Assembly (NCBI RefSeq): GCF_000275845.1
Contig: NW_006766969.1
Coordinates: 1 to 64,000 of the forward strand
Direction: 5' to 3'
DNA from: Dichomitus squalens LYAD-421 SS1
Taxonomy: Eukaryota; Basidiomycota; Agaricomycetes; Polyporales; Polyporaceae
DNA: 64,000 nt
The notes beneath the pieces are model-generated. The model was not told the DNA's origin and did not search any database. It was given only the letters and a program-made list of their open reading frames with translations. How positions within the stretch are numbered: position 1 is the first letter of the stretch; each line of letters opens with the position of its first letter. The position numbers and the translations under genes were made by a program. Of this stretch, positions 39,875 to 50,332 are shown piece by piece.

Positions 39875-42800
39875 ATGCGAATTTCCCCAAGGGAACAAGA
39901 CAAACTACTCCTGCATCATGTAAGAATTTTCTCCTCAATCCAGAGCTCACACCAGGCAAGTTGACGTTACTAGGCAGGCTTTCTAGCACAGCAGCGCCTC
40001 GCGCGAGGCCTGCAGCTGAACCAGACAGAGGCTACTGCTCTGATCGCGTCTCAGCTGCAGGAGCGCATCAGAGATGGAAAGTACACCTTCTACGAGCTCA
40101 CCGCGATGGGCAAAGAGATGCTCGGCAGGAGGCACGTTCTACCGGGCGTCTCAGTCCTGCTCAAGGAGATCCAGGTTGAGGGTACGCTTCACGATGGGTA
40201 CGTTCTCCATTGATGGTGTTCAGACCCGTGAGCATAGCTCAATTCTACCCTGGGCTCATAGAGTTTTTCTTATCACCATTCACGAACCGATCTCTACACT
40301 CAATGGGAACTTGGAAGCGGCACTCTACGGCTCCTTCCTCCCTGTTCCCTCCAGTGACAGCTTCCCCGCCATTGATCCTAAGCTGTATGCACCTGAGAAC
40401 GCTCCGGGGGCCATCATTGTCCAACAGGAAAGACGTGCAAGACCGCAAGATCCAGAAAATCCGGAAAAATCCGGAAGACCGGCAAGACCTGCGAGGATTC
40501 AGCTCAACCCAGGACGAAAACGCATCAGATTGCAGGTGAAGAATTGCCGTGATCGTCCTGTCCAGGTGAGTTACCCCAGCATGTCTATATCATATGCGAT
40601 GTTGACAGACTGTATGCAGGTTGGGTCGCACTATCACTTTATCGAGACAAATCCCTTCCTTTCATTCGACCGCGGCGCAGCCTACGGCTACCGACTCGAC
40701 ATCCCAGCCGGTACCGCGGTCCGATTCGAGCCGGGCGAATCGCGAACGGTCCAGCTTTGCGAGATTGCGGGTGCGAGGCGCATCACTGGCGGAAATGGTC
40801 TTGCGACAGGCGTTGTTGACCCTTTCCGTGTTGATGAAATCGTGGAGTGTCTGGTGGATAAGGGCTTTATGCATGATGAGGATGCCTTGGCCGAAGCAGT
40901 CGACGTGGGCAGTGATATTGGTAGGGATACGTACGCGACTATGTTTGGGCCGACAGTCGGCGATAGGGTGCGTCTTGGAGATACGACGCTGTGGGTTGAG
41001 GTGGAACAACCGCCTGTGAGTGCATTCCTCTCCTTGTCGTACAGACTAAAATAAACCCGCGCTTTTAGGAGGACGATGAGGGGTATAACAACGGTGAGGA
41101 TATGGGAAGTCTTAATGCGAGAGAACCGGATTGAGATCGACAACAAAGGAAAGCGTGTTCAGTATGGAGATGAGATCAAGTTTGGAGGAGGTGAGTACAT
41201 CCATACGGCCATTGTTGAGCGGCTGCTTCACGGAAAGACCCACTTTTGTACCAGGCAAAGTCATTCGAGATGGTATGGGACAAGCTTCGGGCAGAGAGGC
41301 AGAGACCGTCCTCGACTTGGTCATCACGAATGCGCTGATCATAGATTGGCGGGGTATCTACAAGGTATGCTTGTCCTTGCATACCGATTCAACGCGTCAC
41401 TGATATGTCAAATATTCTCAAGGCCGATATCGGCGTGAAGGATGGCAGAATCCACGGCATCGGCAAGGCAGGAAATCCGGACATTATGGACGGTGTCCAC
41501 CCCGATCTCGTAGTCGGTTCAGCGACGGAGGTCGTGGCAGGCGAGAGTCTCATTGTCACTGCAGGCGCGATTGACGTGCACGTCCACTACATCTGTCCGC
41601 AACAGGTGTACGAAGCACTCGCCATGGGCACGACGACTATGATCGGCGGAGGCACAGGCCCAGCTACTGGCACAAATGCAACCACGTGTACCCCGAGCGC
41701 ATTCTACATGCGGCACATGCTGGCGGCTACTGACGGCTTGCCTATGAACTTCGGCTTCACTGGAAAGGGGAACGATAGCAATCACACCGCGTTGAGAGAG
41801 ATAATCAAGGCTGGTGCGATTGGGCTGAAGATTCACGAAGATTGGGGCGCGACTCCGGAGGTTATCAGGGCCGCCTTGGACGTAGCAGAAGAGTGGGACG
41901 TGCAAGTGAACATTCATTCGGACACGTTGAATGAGAGTGGGTTCGTTGAGTGTACGTCTCGCCTCACTGCCGTTCCGCGTATGCAGCTCGCCGCTTCTGA
42001 TGACCGTATGCGCAGCTACGGTGGACGCATTTAAGGGCAAGGATGGCAAACCACGTACAATTCATACCTATCACACCGAGGGCGCCGGTGCGTCGAGTGA
42101 CCCCACGTACGGCTGTTCCTCCATTCATTCAGTCCGTAGGCGGAGGGCATGCCCCTGACATCATCAAGGTCTGTGAGAACAAGCATGTCTTACCATCTTC
42201 GACAAATCCCACCATGCCATTCGCAACTACCACGGTCGAGGAGCACATCGACGTATGTCCATCAAACGTCTTCTCCGCTATGTCGGCATTCACCTGATAT
42301 TCTTCACTTGATATGTGTCATCACAATACTAGATGCTCATGGTCGCACACCACCTGGACAAAAATATCCCCGAAGACGTCGCTTTCGCAGACTCACGCAT
42401 CCGGAAAGAGACGATTGCCGCCGAAGACGTTCTCCACGACATCGGTGCCATCTCAATGATCAGTTCGGACTCACAAGCTATGGGTCGCGTCGGCGAGGTT
42501 GTCAGTCGGACTTGGCGGACCGCAAGCAAGATGCGGTATCACCGGGGATCCCTCGATGACCCCAAGTCGGGCATTAGAGACTCCGAGGGCTGCGACAACG
42601 GAAGGGTCAAGCGCTACATCGCGAAGTACACGATTAACCCGTAAGGCTCGCTATACTCTACAATTGCCCCTTATGACTTATCGCAAAGCAACATTCTACC
42701 TTAGAGCCATCACGCATGGTATTAGTCATGAAGTTGGAGACATTGCCGTAGGAAAACTTGCAGATCTCGTCCTGTGGAAAACGGAGAACTTCGGCGCGAA

Positions 42801-43242
42801 ACCAGAGATCATACTGAAGTCTGGAGTCATCGTATGGGCTCAGGTCAGTGCTATTTCTTGCTCAGCGCATCTTCTGTAACATCTACTCAGTGTATCTCTG
42901 CAGGTCGGTGAGCCCAACGGGTCCATCCCGACTGTACAGCCGTTCACGGGGCGACCCATGTGGGGTGCACTCCCTGCTTCCGCCGCTATGAACTCCGTCT
43001 CTTTCGTTTCTGAGGTATCCCTCGACCCCAAGGAGGGCCTCGTCAAGAGCTATGACTTGAAGAAGCGTCTCGTGGCCGTGAAGGGGTGCCGGAGCATCAC
43101 GAAGGAGAACATGAAGCTGAATGATCGATTGCCAAAGGTCGAGGTAGACTCGGAGAGCTACGAGGTTCATGCGGACAATGTGCTGATGGATTGTGAGGCG
43201 GCGACGCAGCTCCCGCTAGCACGATTCTACAACATATTCTAG
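39875..43242 (+). pseudogene. ure1: Urease with a flap substitution and an apparent frameshift
   Basis: Fused gamma-beta-alpha fungal urease (nickel enzyme, urea to ammonia and CO2), about 840 residues in more than 12 exons. The ATG at 39875 gives MRISPREQDKLLLHH. The gamma part has [11 protein letters not shown] and [12 protein letters not shown]; the beta part has [17 protein letters not shown]. The alpha part has [10 protein letters not shown] (Ni His pair), GLKIHEDWG (carbamylated Lys), [10 protein letters not shown], and [14 protein letters not shown]. Two anomalies stand out. The flap motif MLMVCHHLD reads MLMVAHHLD, so the flap Cys is Ala. Between VEVEQPP and YGDEIKFGGG, frame A (EDDEGYNNGEDMGSLNARE) must switch to frame B (NRIEIDNKGKR) within GCGAGAGAACC near 41119-41129, as if one GA unit were lost. 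Only a 28-nt intron would avoid this. The rest is intact, so a sequencing error or very recent loss is possible. Confidence 0.7.
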
Positions 43243-44123
43243 TCAGCTGTTTCAGAGTGTCAGTATCCGATCGATCGCGATTGATTGTGATCCTATTCAC
43301 GCATCAGGAATATCTCGGGCGCACATACCTGCACGAACGTCTCCCCTGTAAGTCACGCGGCATCTCGAATCTTCGACCTCCCAAGCACCGGTAGCAACCC
43401 AAATTCAATGTTCTGAGGGCTCTCGCCCGCCTGAGAGTGAATGAGCTCGTGATTGAGTTAGTAGTCGCCTTGCTCGCCATGCTTCCAGGCAGGCGTACTC
43501 AACATGTTCCCCTTTTCTGCAGCCCCTTCGGCCGCGCGGTTTTGCTGGTTTGCACGCTCGAGCTCGGCATGCGTGGTCACAGAGAATCGAAACTACGGGA
43601 TATCACCACTGCCTTCTGAGCCCTTCTGGCTACTGCTTATCAGGATTTTGACTAAACTCTCTCAACAGTGTGGATTACTGCCCTACTGAGCCTGTGCACT
43701 GGACGCCGCTATGAGTCGAAGCCTATGCCGAGTGTGCTCAGGCGCAGCTGCACAGCCCAAGTCGGGCATCTGAATCTTTCACTTGTTCTTCCTCTGGACA
43801 GCTTACCTGTAATGTTAATGACCTTCCAAATCGCAAGGCACGCTATCTCGATTCCTTGCTATGACCAAGACGGGCCTGTATACACATATCTGAGGCGATG
43901 ATCATGCGCAGTCTGGGCGAGCATCTCGCCGCTACATAGGCGTCTCATTCGGACCGAGGCCCGTCAAGTTTCTCACGAATGCCAACACTCGGGCCCAGTA
44001 CATGTTTGACTGAGCTCCCAGACACGTTCTTGACCGAGACAAGGCAAGCTATCCTTAAGCAGAGTCGTACGCTATTCTCGCGAATCGCGTCGACGTTGTT
44101 ACTCATGAACACGACTTATCCAG
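43243..44123. other. Intergenic, no gene seen
   Basis: About 880 bp between the urease stop and family copy 2. No recognisable coding sequence. Confidence 0.5.
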
Positions 44124-45386
44124 ATGCAGGGGCTCATTTCTGGGGTACCAGAGCTCGGCCGTACGCTGCTGAGCAGCCTGCGCAATTCAACGCCATGCCT
44201 TCGGCATAACCGTTACGCGCCTCACCGAGGAAGATGGCAAACGGTCTCTCGTGCGCGACGACTCACAACTGGGGTCCACGAGATGAAGGGAGACCTTCCG
44301 CAGCCAGAACGCAGACTGTCGCGGCAGTATCGAATAGTCCGCACTCTTGATCCAACCAAGCTTACTCCGAGCGACTACGTCGACTTCAGCGAGAAGTTCA
44401 TTCCACGCGTCAATATTGTCACTCAGTCTTCCCATCCCGAAGACGCCACAAACCTGTTGCCTCAAAGGCTCAGCGCCGGCGTCATTGCGACGGGATTTCG
44501 AGACCGCAGGTTCCCTCCCAACACTGCCGGATTCCTCTACTATCACACCCCTCCGTACAGCCCCCCGCTCGCAGGAGAAGTTCGCTTTCGCGTCACACCT
44601 TCCCCGGATCCTGCCAGCTTCACCCAGGGGTACGACTTGCTCATGGACTACGGGGTGCGCTGGAATATACCACTCCTCTACATGACCGACAAGAAGGGTT
44701 ACACGGGCCTGCATACACTCCTACTCCAGGATGGACTGGTGACCCCGCAGCTTTCGGACATCGCCGCATCTGCGGTGGAAGGACTGAACAAAACGGCACA
44801 CGGACGTAAGATATCCTTCCGTAGGACGGCCTTGGTGAGCTCGTTCGGGCGAGGGTTCTACATTCGGGTCGGACACCACAACGGATATTGCATGTCCATC
44901 GGCACGGACACCGTCGTAAAGAAGCGTGTCGAATGTGTCGCTGAGTTCCGTGTTCCTGTGGACGGTAGCGGAGGGGGTGCGCAGTATTCCCCTTATGAAG
45001 GTAGCACCCTTTTGTCCGCGATCACCGTTCGATTATCTCACGATGCGTCGCCGCCCACAGGCTCTACGATCTGTTGCTTTGAGCCTTCGACGCTTCCTGA
45101 ACACGCTGGGAAACGCGTCGTGGTACTCCGGATACTGCGTCTCCTCGACAGCGACCCCATTCGACCAATGCCGCCTCCTAACAAACACGAGTACCCCTTG
45201 TCGAAGCTGAGACCCCGCGAAGGGCAGCTGTTGATGACAATGCGATGGGGAAAAGTGCAACCGTGGTCGGTGGATGTGGATAAGGACACAACACGGCCTG
45301 ATACTCATGTGGAGATGGGCAGGATGCTAAGGATCCTGTACGAGAATCAGGAACTGTACGGTTCGCCACCGGAACCCTTTATTTGA
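44124..45386 (+). CDS. Uncharacterised family-of-three protein, copy 2
   Basis: Two exons with one intron (GTAGCA...CCACAG, about 45000-45060), whose length happens to be a multiple of three, so the frame stays open through it. Spliced length is about 400 residues. The ATG at 44124 starts an N-terminus rich in Arg, Ser and Leu (LGRTLLSSLRNSTPCLRH, SRARRLTTGVHE) that could be a mitochondrial presequence. Conserved blocks across the copies are LDPTKLTPSDYVDF, RRFPPNTAGFLYYH, SPPLAGEVRFRVTPSPDP, WNIPLLYMTDKKGY, LLLQDGLVTPQLSDI, FRRTALVSSFGRGF, TDTVVKKRVE, and the C-terminal exon ICCFEPSTLPEHAGKRVV, LRPREGQLLMTMRWGKVQPW, MLRILYENQELYGSPPEPFI. No known domain is recognised. It lies tail to tail with the GH16 pseudogene. 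Confidence 0.7.
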   Translation: MQGLISGVPELGRTLLSSLRNSTPCLRHNRYAPHRGRWQTVSRARRLTTGVHEMKGDLPQPERRLSRQYRIVRTLDPTKLTPSDYVDFSEKFIPRVNIVTQSSHPEDATNLLPQRLSAGVIATGFRDRRFPPNTAGFLYYHTPPYSPPLAGEVRFRVTPSPDPASFTQGYDLLMDYGVRWNIPLLYMTDKKGYTGLHTLLLQDGLVTPQLSDIAASAVEGLNKTAHGRKISFRRTALVSSFGRGFYIRVGHHNGYCMSIGTDTVVKKRVECVAEFRVPVDGSGGGAQYSPYEGSTLLSAITVRLSHDASPPTGSTICCFEPSTLPEHAGKRVVVLRILRLLDSDPIRPMPPPNKHEYPLSKLRPREGQLLMTMRWGKVQPWSVDVDKDTTRPDTHVEMGRMLRILYENQELYGSPPEPFI

Positions 45387-45720
45387 CAAATGCAACACCT
45401 TGATGTAAAACCCAATCACATTGCGCCTTCGAGTTTACAGGTGCGAATATTTCAGGGTTCGCCCAAGACCATGAATGCGGACGAGGCGAAATCCACATTG
45501 CCCGATAGCGCTGCCAACAGAAGTGTTGATCCAGATTAGCGTAGGGAAGTCGCTCATCTGCCTATCCGATAAATGGGATACGCGGTAAGCTAGACGATGG
45601 CATAAGAGCATTTATCACTGCGCGACTCTCCTTTCTTCGGAAAGCAAGCTCAGATCAGGTTGCTTTACGAATACAAGGATGATAGTGGTAGTAGCACATG
45701 ATGCGCCTCCGCAAGCTATT
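45387..45720 (+). repeat. Duplicated 3' flank of family copy 2
   Basis: This stretch is homologous, with substitutions and small indels, to 49973-50290 downstream of family copy 3 (shared islands GCGTA-GGAAGTCG, CTGCCTA, GAATACA-GGATGAT). The duplication unit therefore extends over 300 bp past the stop codon. Confidence 0.65.
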
Positions 45721-45849
45721 CAACGCACTTCGGCACCTTCAACCGACCCTAGTGCCTGAGAAGATGTACTTACCGGACGTTGCTGAGTAAAGCAACAGCG
45801 CAAGGCAGAAACCGGAAGGGTATGTGGTAAAGCGAAAACCATACATAAT

Positions 45850-47246
45850 TCACTGGTAAACTGTGATCCATGCCACGTCAAAGTATGCGTTCGCGAATGC
45901 GCTAGGGTTCTCATCGACATACGCTGTACAAAGACCTCTGATGAGTCCCTGGGGAAAGCGATGAAAGAGGGAAGTTATACGTAGTCGTAAGACTCCCGGG
46001 CAGCAGCCGCAAACACCGCGCCAGCCAAATCCCCGCCTATCTGAAACATCCATCGTTATATTCAGCAGATAACGAGCACGTACTTCGTACTCACGGAAAG
46101 TCAATTTGATCACGATATTATGCGGCCCAAAGTGCGACGTCATGTCGCACGATGTTTTTGGGAAGTCCGCAGTCCGCTAACGGCGTCCCCCAGTTGTCCG
46201 TCTCGACGCTCGTCGCGCCGCCCAGCACGTCACTCGGGATCGACCCGCTGTTCCGCGACCAGAGCCAGACCTTCACGCCCGCGTCGGACAGCTCCATCGC
46301 GCAGAAGCCGCCCCCCGCCGCGTTGAACGTTGGGCCGTATGAGGATGCGTCGTTGATCTTCACGCCGCAGCCGCTGTTGCCCGTCGCATTGACTTCGCAG
46401 TTGTCGTCGGTCGAGGTCCCAGCCATGGTGCGCGTTCCTCCAACCGTGCAGTCTGTCAGGGAGCGGGCGCCGTTCAGGGACATATGAGCGTTCGGAGCAG
46501 GGAGGATGATACAGGTGACGTACTGGAGCCCGTGTGGAGTGTGGCCTGGTCAGTCCCGTCGTCGTTGACGCCCTCAAGAATGCCGATCTCTCCTATCGAA
46601 GAGCCCACCAGTGAGCTCATACGTACCTCAATCTTGGGCCTTGGCAGTACTCACCTTGGTTTGGCCAATCCTGGCCAACCTCCCACATCGAGGCTGGCCA
46701 AGTCCTATATACAGGCACGGAGAAATACATGTCAGACAAGACTATGCTCATCAATCCCAGTCAACACCCGAACTCCAGCTTCGACGGTGAAGTGGGTATT
46801 GAGAGCTTAATGTGCCCCTTACAAAGCATGAGCGACTCACCCGCAGCCCTCAGGCATGTGCCGAATGTTCCATCACACGCACCACAGTCGTTAGCTTCAC
46901 AATGCCTTATTAGGAGCGCTGCCCGACACTAGCACTGAACACGGGTCGTGTCGTCCGCTCGGAGAATGAGCGTGTCGCCGGAGGGGTTAGTCAGGTTCTG
47001 CGCGAGCGCAGTCGCCTGGTCGACACAGTTCTTAAACGATCGACCGAGACACTAGTCAGCATTTCCGGTTCTGCGCATAAGGCGAGGGACTTACACTCGG
47101 CCATAGGTAGGATCTGCGATGGCCTGGTGTATGAAGCCAGAGAGAAAGTCGCTGCCTTGATAGCTGTCAATTTGCGAGTAGGTCATACCGAGTGCGGGGG
47201 TAACGAGATAGGTGAGGAGGGCGAGGTAGACACGTGCCACGAACAT
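45850..47246 (-). pseudogene. GH16 glucanase pseudogene
   Basis: A paralogue of the gene at 29804-31306 with the same exon plan, signal peptide (ATG at 47246, MFVARVYLALLTYLVTPALG) and C-terminus (YFDVAWITVYQ). Three lesions are visible. First, after LILRADDTT the sequence has one extra base and reaches TAG at 46929-46931. Second, the catalytic motif GEIDILE has become GEIGILE (46574-46591), losing the catalytic Asp. Third, AGTCCGC is duplicated in tandem (46164-46170, 46171-46177), shifting the frame just before ASHFGPHN. The rest is well preserved (GNSGCGV, GVKVWLWSRNSG, TDNWGTPLAD), so the decay looks recent. Confidence 0.85.
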
Positions 47247-47342
47247 GGTGTGGAAGTCTAAGATCGGATTGATTACGTGTATGCGGACAAGAAGATGTTG
47301 AGGGGGAGTGGCCCACAAAAAGATGTCTTCGAGTGAGTCACA

Positions 47343-47348
47343 TTTATA
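47343..47348 (-). promoter_or_regulatory. Relic TATA box of the GH16 pseudogene
   Basis: The minus strand reads TATAAA about 100 nt upstream of the ATG at 47246. This is the same spacing as in the intact GH16 gene, so the promoter was duplicated with the gene. Confidence 0.5.
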
Positions 47349-48709
47349 CAAGCTGCCGCTACCAATTCAATATCAGCTTCGCGAAACTACTACTTCGAAG
47401 AGTGGTTACCTCTAGGTCTCGGATCACGATGTCGCAGTGGCTTACAGGAGCGAATGAGCTCGACCCCCATGTGACGTAGAGAGAACGGTGGTGAGTAAGT
47501 GGCACGTATGATGCTAAACGAGACGAACAGGTAGATAAGAGAGCACATGCAATTTGGAGGTCAGCGGCGATTGTCGGTAACGCAAGATCAAATGCCTCGT
47601 TGCAGATATCCCTTGGGAGAAGATGCTGAGAGCGATCTTCTCAGCCCAAGAGAGAAGGAAAGAAACGCCCAGATGGAGAATGCGCGAGAAGTGAGGCCCG
47701 TATGCCTCAACAGCCAAAGGGTGTAAGGCAGCCACATGGGAGAAAAGACACATGCGATTCGGTGGAGCCTGAGGCCCGAGGTATGAGGCTGTCACCGATT
47801 GGGTCAGTATGTAGCAACGCAAAGGACCACGTCATTCCCGAGTCTAATGGACGCACTCGCTCCCGGAGGGTAAGACAGGGTAAGAGGCGCTGGAGATATC
47901 GGGGTTGGCTGTTGCGAGTTGGATATGGGTGTTGCAGGCCTGATAAATGGGCTCGATCACGAGAAAGGATGACGAGGTGTGGTTCCAAAGTTGCATGCGC
48001 CATGTGGCAGACAACGGATCAACCCAGCTAATCAAGGTGGCATGAGAGCGGCAGACGCAAAGTTTCCTGGCTCATGTGGGCAACGGACGCAAGGGAATGG
48101 CTCTATTCATGAGTGTGGTCAGAAATGAAATACACCACCAGCAGGTCTCCAGACACAGAGAATGCAGCTGTTCAGCTCCGCACCGCTCACCGCGTGTTCG
48201 AGTTAGTGGACCGTCCCTGAGCGAAGCTCATTCCCTCCGTATGACAATGAAGAACAGAAAGACTCGGAGCGAGGGAGGAAATTTTCGGAGAAACTGAGCT
48301 CATCGTATGCAAGCTATCCTGCCTTTCACGTCAAAACCAGGATACGATGAATATCGCAATCTGACCACTTCTTCGGGAGGACGTACCTCGTCATGACCGT
48401 CGAGCTGTACTGCACGGGGTCACCTGTGAGGGATGCAAGATGACTTTACAACAAGAGTACGAGCTAAGATCAGACACAAGTCATCGTCCGTAGCATGCCA
48501 GAGCTTGAAGAGAGTGTACGTGCCAGCACCGGAAGCGCTCGGGCGGACAGGGTTCCCACGCCGCCATGCCGCCTGGATGGCCACGTTGAGCTGAACAAGC
48601 CGGTTTGGCATCACACTCAGCCAACGAGCTGTAAGTTCTATCCACAGCGCTGTAGGTCATTCAAAGCGTTGAATAAAATCTCTCATTCACGAACAGGAGA
48701 GTCATCTAG
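47349..48709. other. Intergenic, 5' flank of family copy 3
   Basis: About 1.36 kb without a supported gene. The last 200 bp (about 48540-48709) match the upstream region of family copy 1 on the other strand. Confidence 0.5.
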
Positions 48710-49972
48710 ATGCCGTCGCCGACTATGGTGGCATCGTTCCGCATGTTGAGTTCCCAGAGGCCATTCAATCTTCGACACATCCGTCACACGCCTCACTGGC
48801 CTGGCAAGTGGCCAACGGTCTCTTATGCACGACAACTTACGATCGGGAGTCGTGAATTGGAGGGAAATCCCCCGCAGCCGGAACGTCCGAAGCGACGACA
48901 GAAGCTTCGAAAAATTCGCACTCTTGATCCAACCAAGCTCGCTCCGAGCGACTACGTCGACTTCAGTATGCTACGTCAACCAAAGGTCCAATTGCTCGCT
49001 CAATCTCCTGATTTCAACGATGCCTCAAACGCGTTACTTGGAAGGCTAAGCGCCACAATCAATGCGAGGGGAATCCGAGACGGCAAATTCCCTCCCAACA
49101 CTGCCGGATTCCTCTACTATCACATCCCTCCGTATAGCCCCCCGCTCGCAGGAGAACTTCGCTTTCGCATCACACCTGCCCCGGATCCTGCCAGCTTCTA
49201 CGAGGGGTCTGACTTGCTCACGGAGTACGGCATACCCTGGAAGATACCACTTCTCCACATGACCGACAAGAAGGGTTACACGCGCCTGCAGACACTCCTA
49301 CTCCGGGATGGACTGGTGACTCCGCAGCTTTTGGACGTTGCCACATCTGCGGCGGAAACACTGAAATCAACGGACTACGGACAAACGATAGGTTTCAGTA
49401 TGACGGCGCTGGTGAGCTCGTTCGGGCGAGGGTTCAACTTTCGGGTCGGAACCTCAAACGGAGTTTGCGTGACCATCGGCAAGGCCACTGTCGTGAAGAA
49501 GCTCGTCAACAACTTTGCTAACTTTTTTGTTCCCGTGGACGGTATCGGAGGGATCGGAGGGAGTGCGCGGTATTTCCCTTTTCAAGGTATCCGTCCGTGG
49601 TCCGTGATCACTGTTTGATAAACTCACGATGCATGGCCGTCCACAGGCCCTATGATCTGCTGCTTTGAGCCTTCAACGCTACCTGAACACGCTAGGAAAC
49701 GGGTCGTGGTACTCCGGGTACTGCGTCTCCACGAGAGCGACCCCATTCGACCAGTGCCGCCTCCTAACACACACGAGTACCCATTGTCGACGCTGAGACC
49801 CCGCGAAGGGCAGCTAGTTATGACGATGCGATGGGGCAAAGTGCAACCGTGGTCGGTAGATGTGGATAAGGACACAAGACGGCCTACCACTCATGTGGGG
49901 ATGGGCAGGATGCTAAGGATTCTGTACGAGAACCAGGAACTGTACGGATCGCCACCAGAACCCTTTATTTGA
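48710..49972 (+). CDS. Uncharacterised family-of-three protein, copy 3
   Basis: Two exons. Exon 1 runs from the ATG at 48710 (MPSPTMVASFRMLSSQRPF) to SARYFPFQG. The intron (about 49588-49647, GTATCC...CCACAG) contains an in-frame stop, so splicing is required here. Exon 2 carries MICCFEPSTLPEHARKRVV to YGSPPEPFI. The blocks match copies 1 and 2: DPTKLAPSDYVDF, KFPPNTAGFLYYHIPP, PPLAGELRFRITPAPDP, PLLHMTDKKGY, LLLRDGLVTPQLLDVAT, SSFGRGFNFRV. It looks intact, about 400 residues. The N-terminus again has basic, hydroxylated presequence character (LRHIRHTPHWPGKW, ARQLTIGSRE). The function is unknown. Confidence 0.7.
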
Positions 49973-50290
49973 TGGCTGCAACATCTCGAAGCATACATCC
50001 ATTACATGGCCCATCGGAGCTTGCAGATGCAAAGATTTCAGGTAAAGTACCAGTAACAGAGACGGAGTCCGCGTTGCCCAGTAGCACCGTCAGCAGAAGG
50101 TGTTGAGAGCGATCAGCGTAAGGAAGTCGATCACCTGCCTAACCAAATGCAAATGCGACGTGCGGTAAACTGGATGCCAGCGTAAGGACGTCAATCATCG
50201 CCGACTACGCAGTTCTCCTTGTTTAAAGACAGCAAGATCAAGTCGGGTCGATTGCACTACGAATACAGGGATGATGATTATGGTGATAGT
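49973..50290 (+). repeat. Duplicated 3' flank of family copy 3
   Basis: Counterpart of 45387-45720; see that entry. It abuts the 3' end of the aldehyde dehydrogenase gene. Confidence 0.6.
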
Positions 50291-50332
50291 ACAGCCAAAG
50301 CACGGCATCTGCCCTTCTCGACCTCAATCGCT

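Noticed and set aside
44187..44714. Long minus-strand frame opposite family copy 2
   Set aside because: It mirrors the conserved plus-strand exon. Conservation between copies follows the plus-strand protein.
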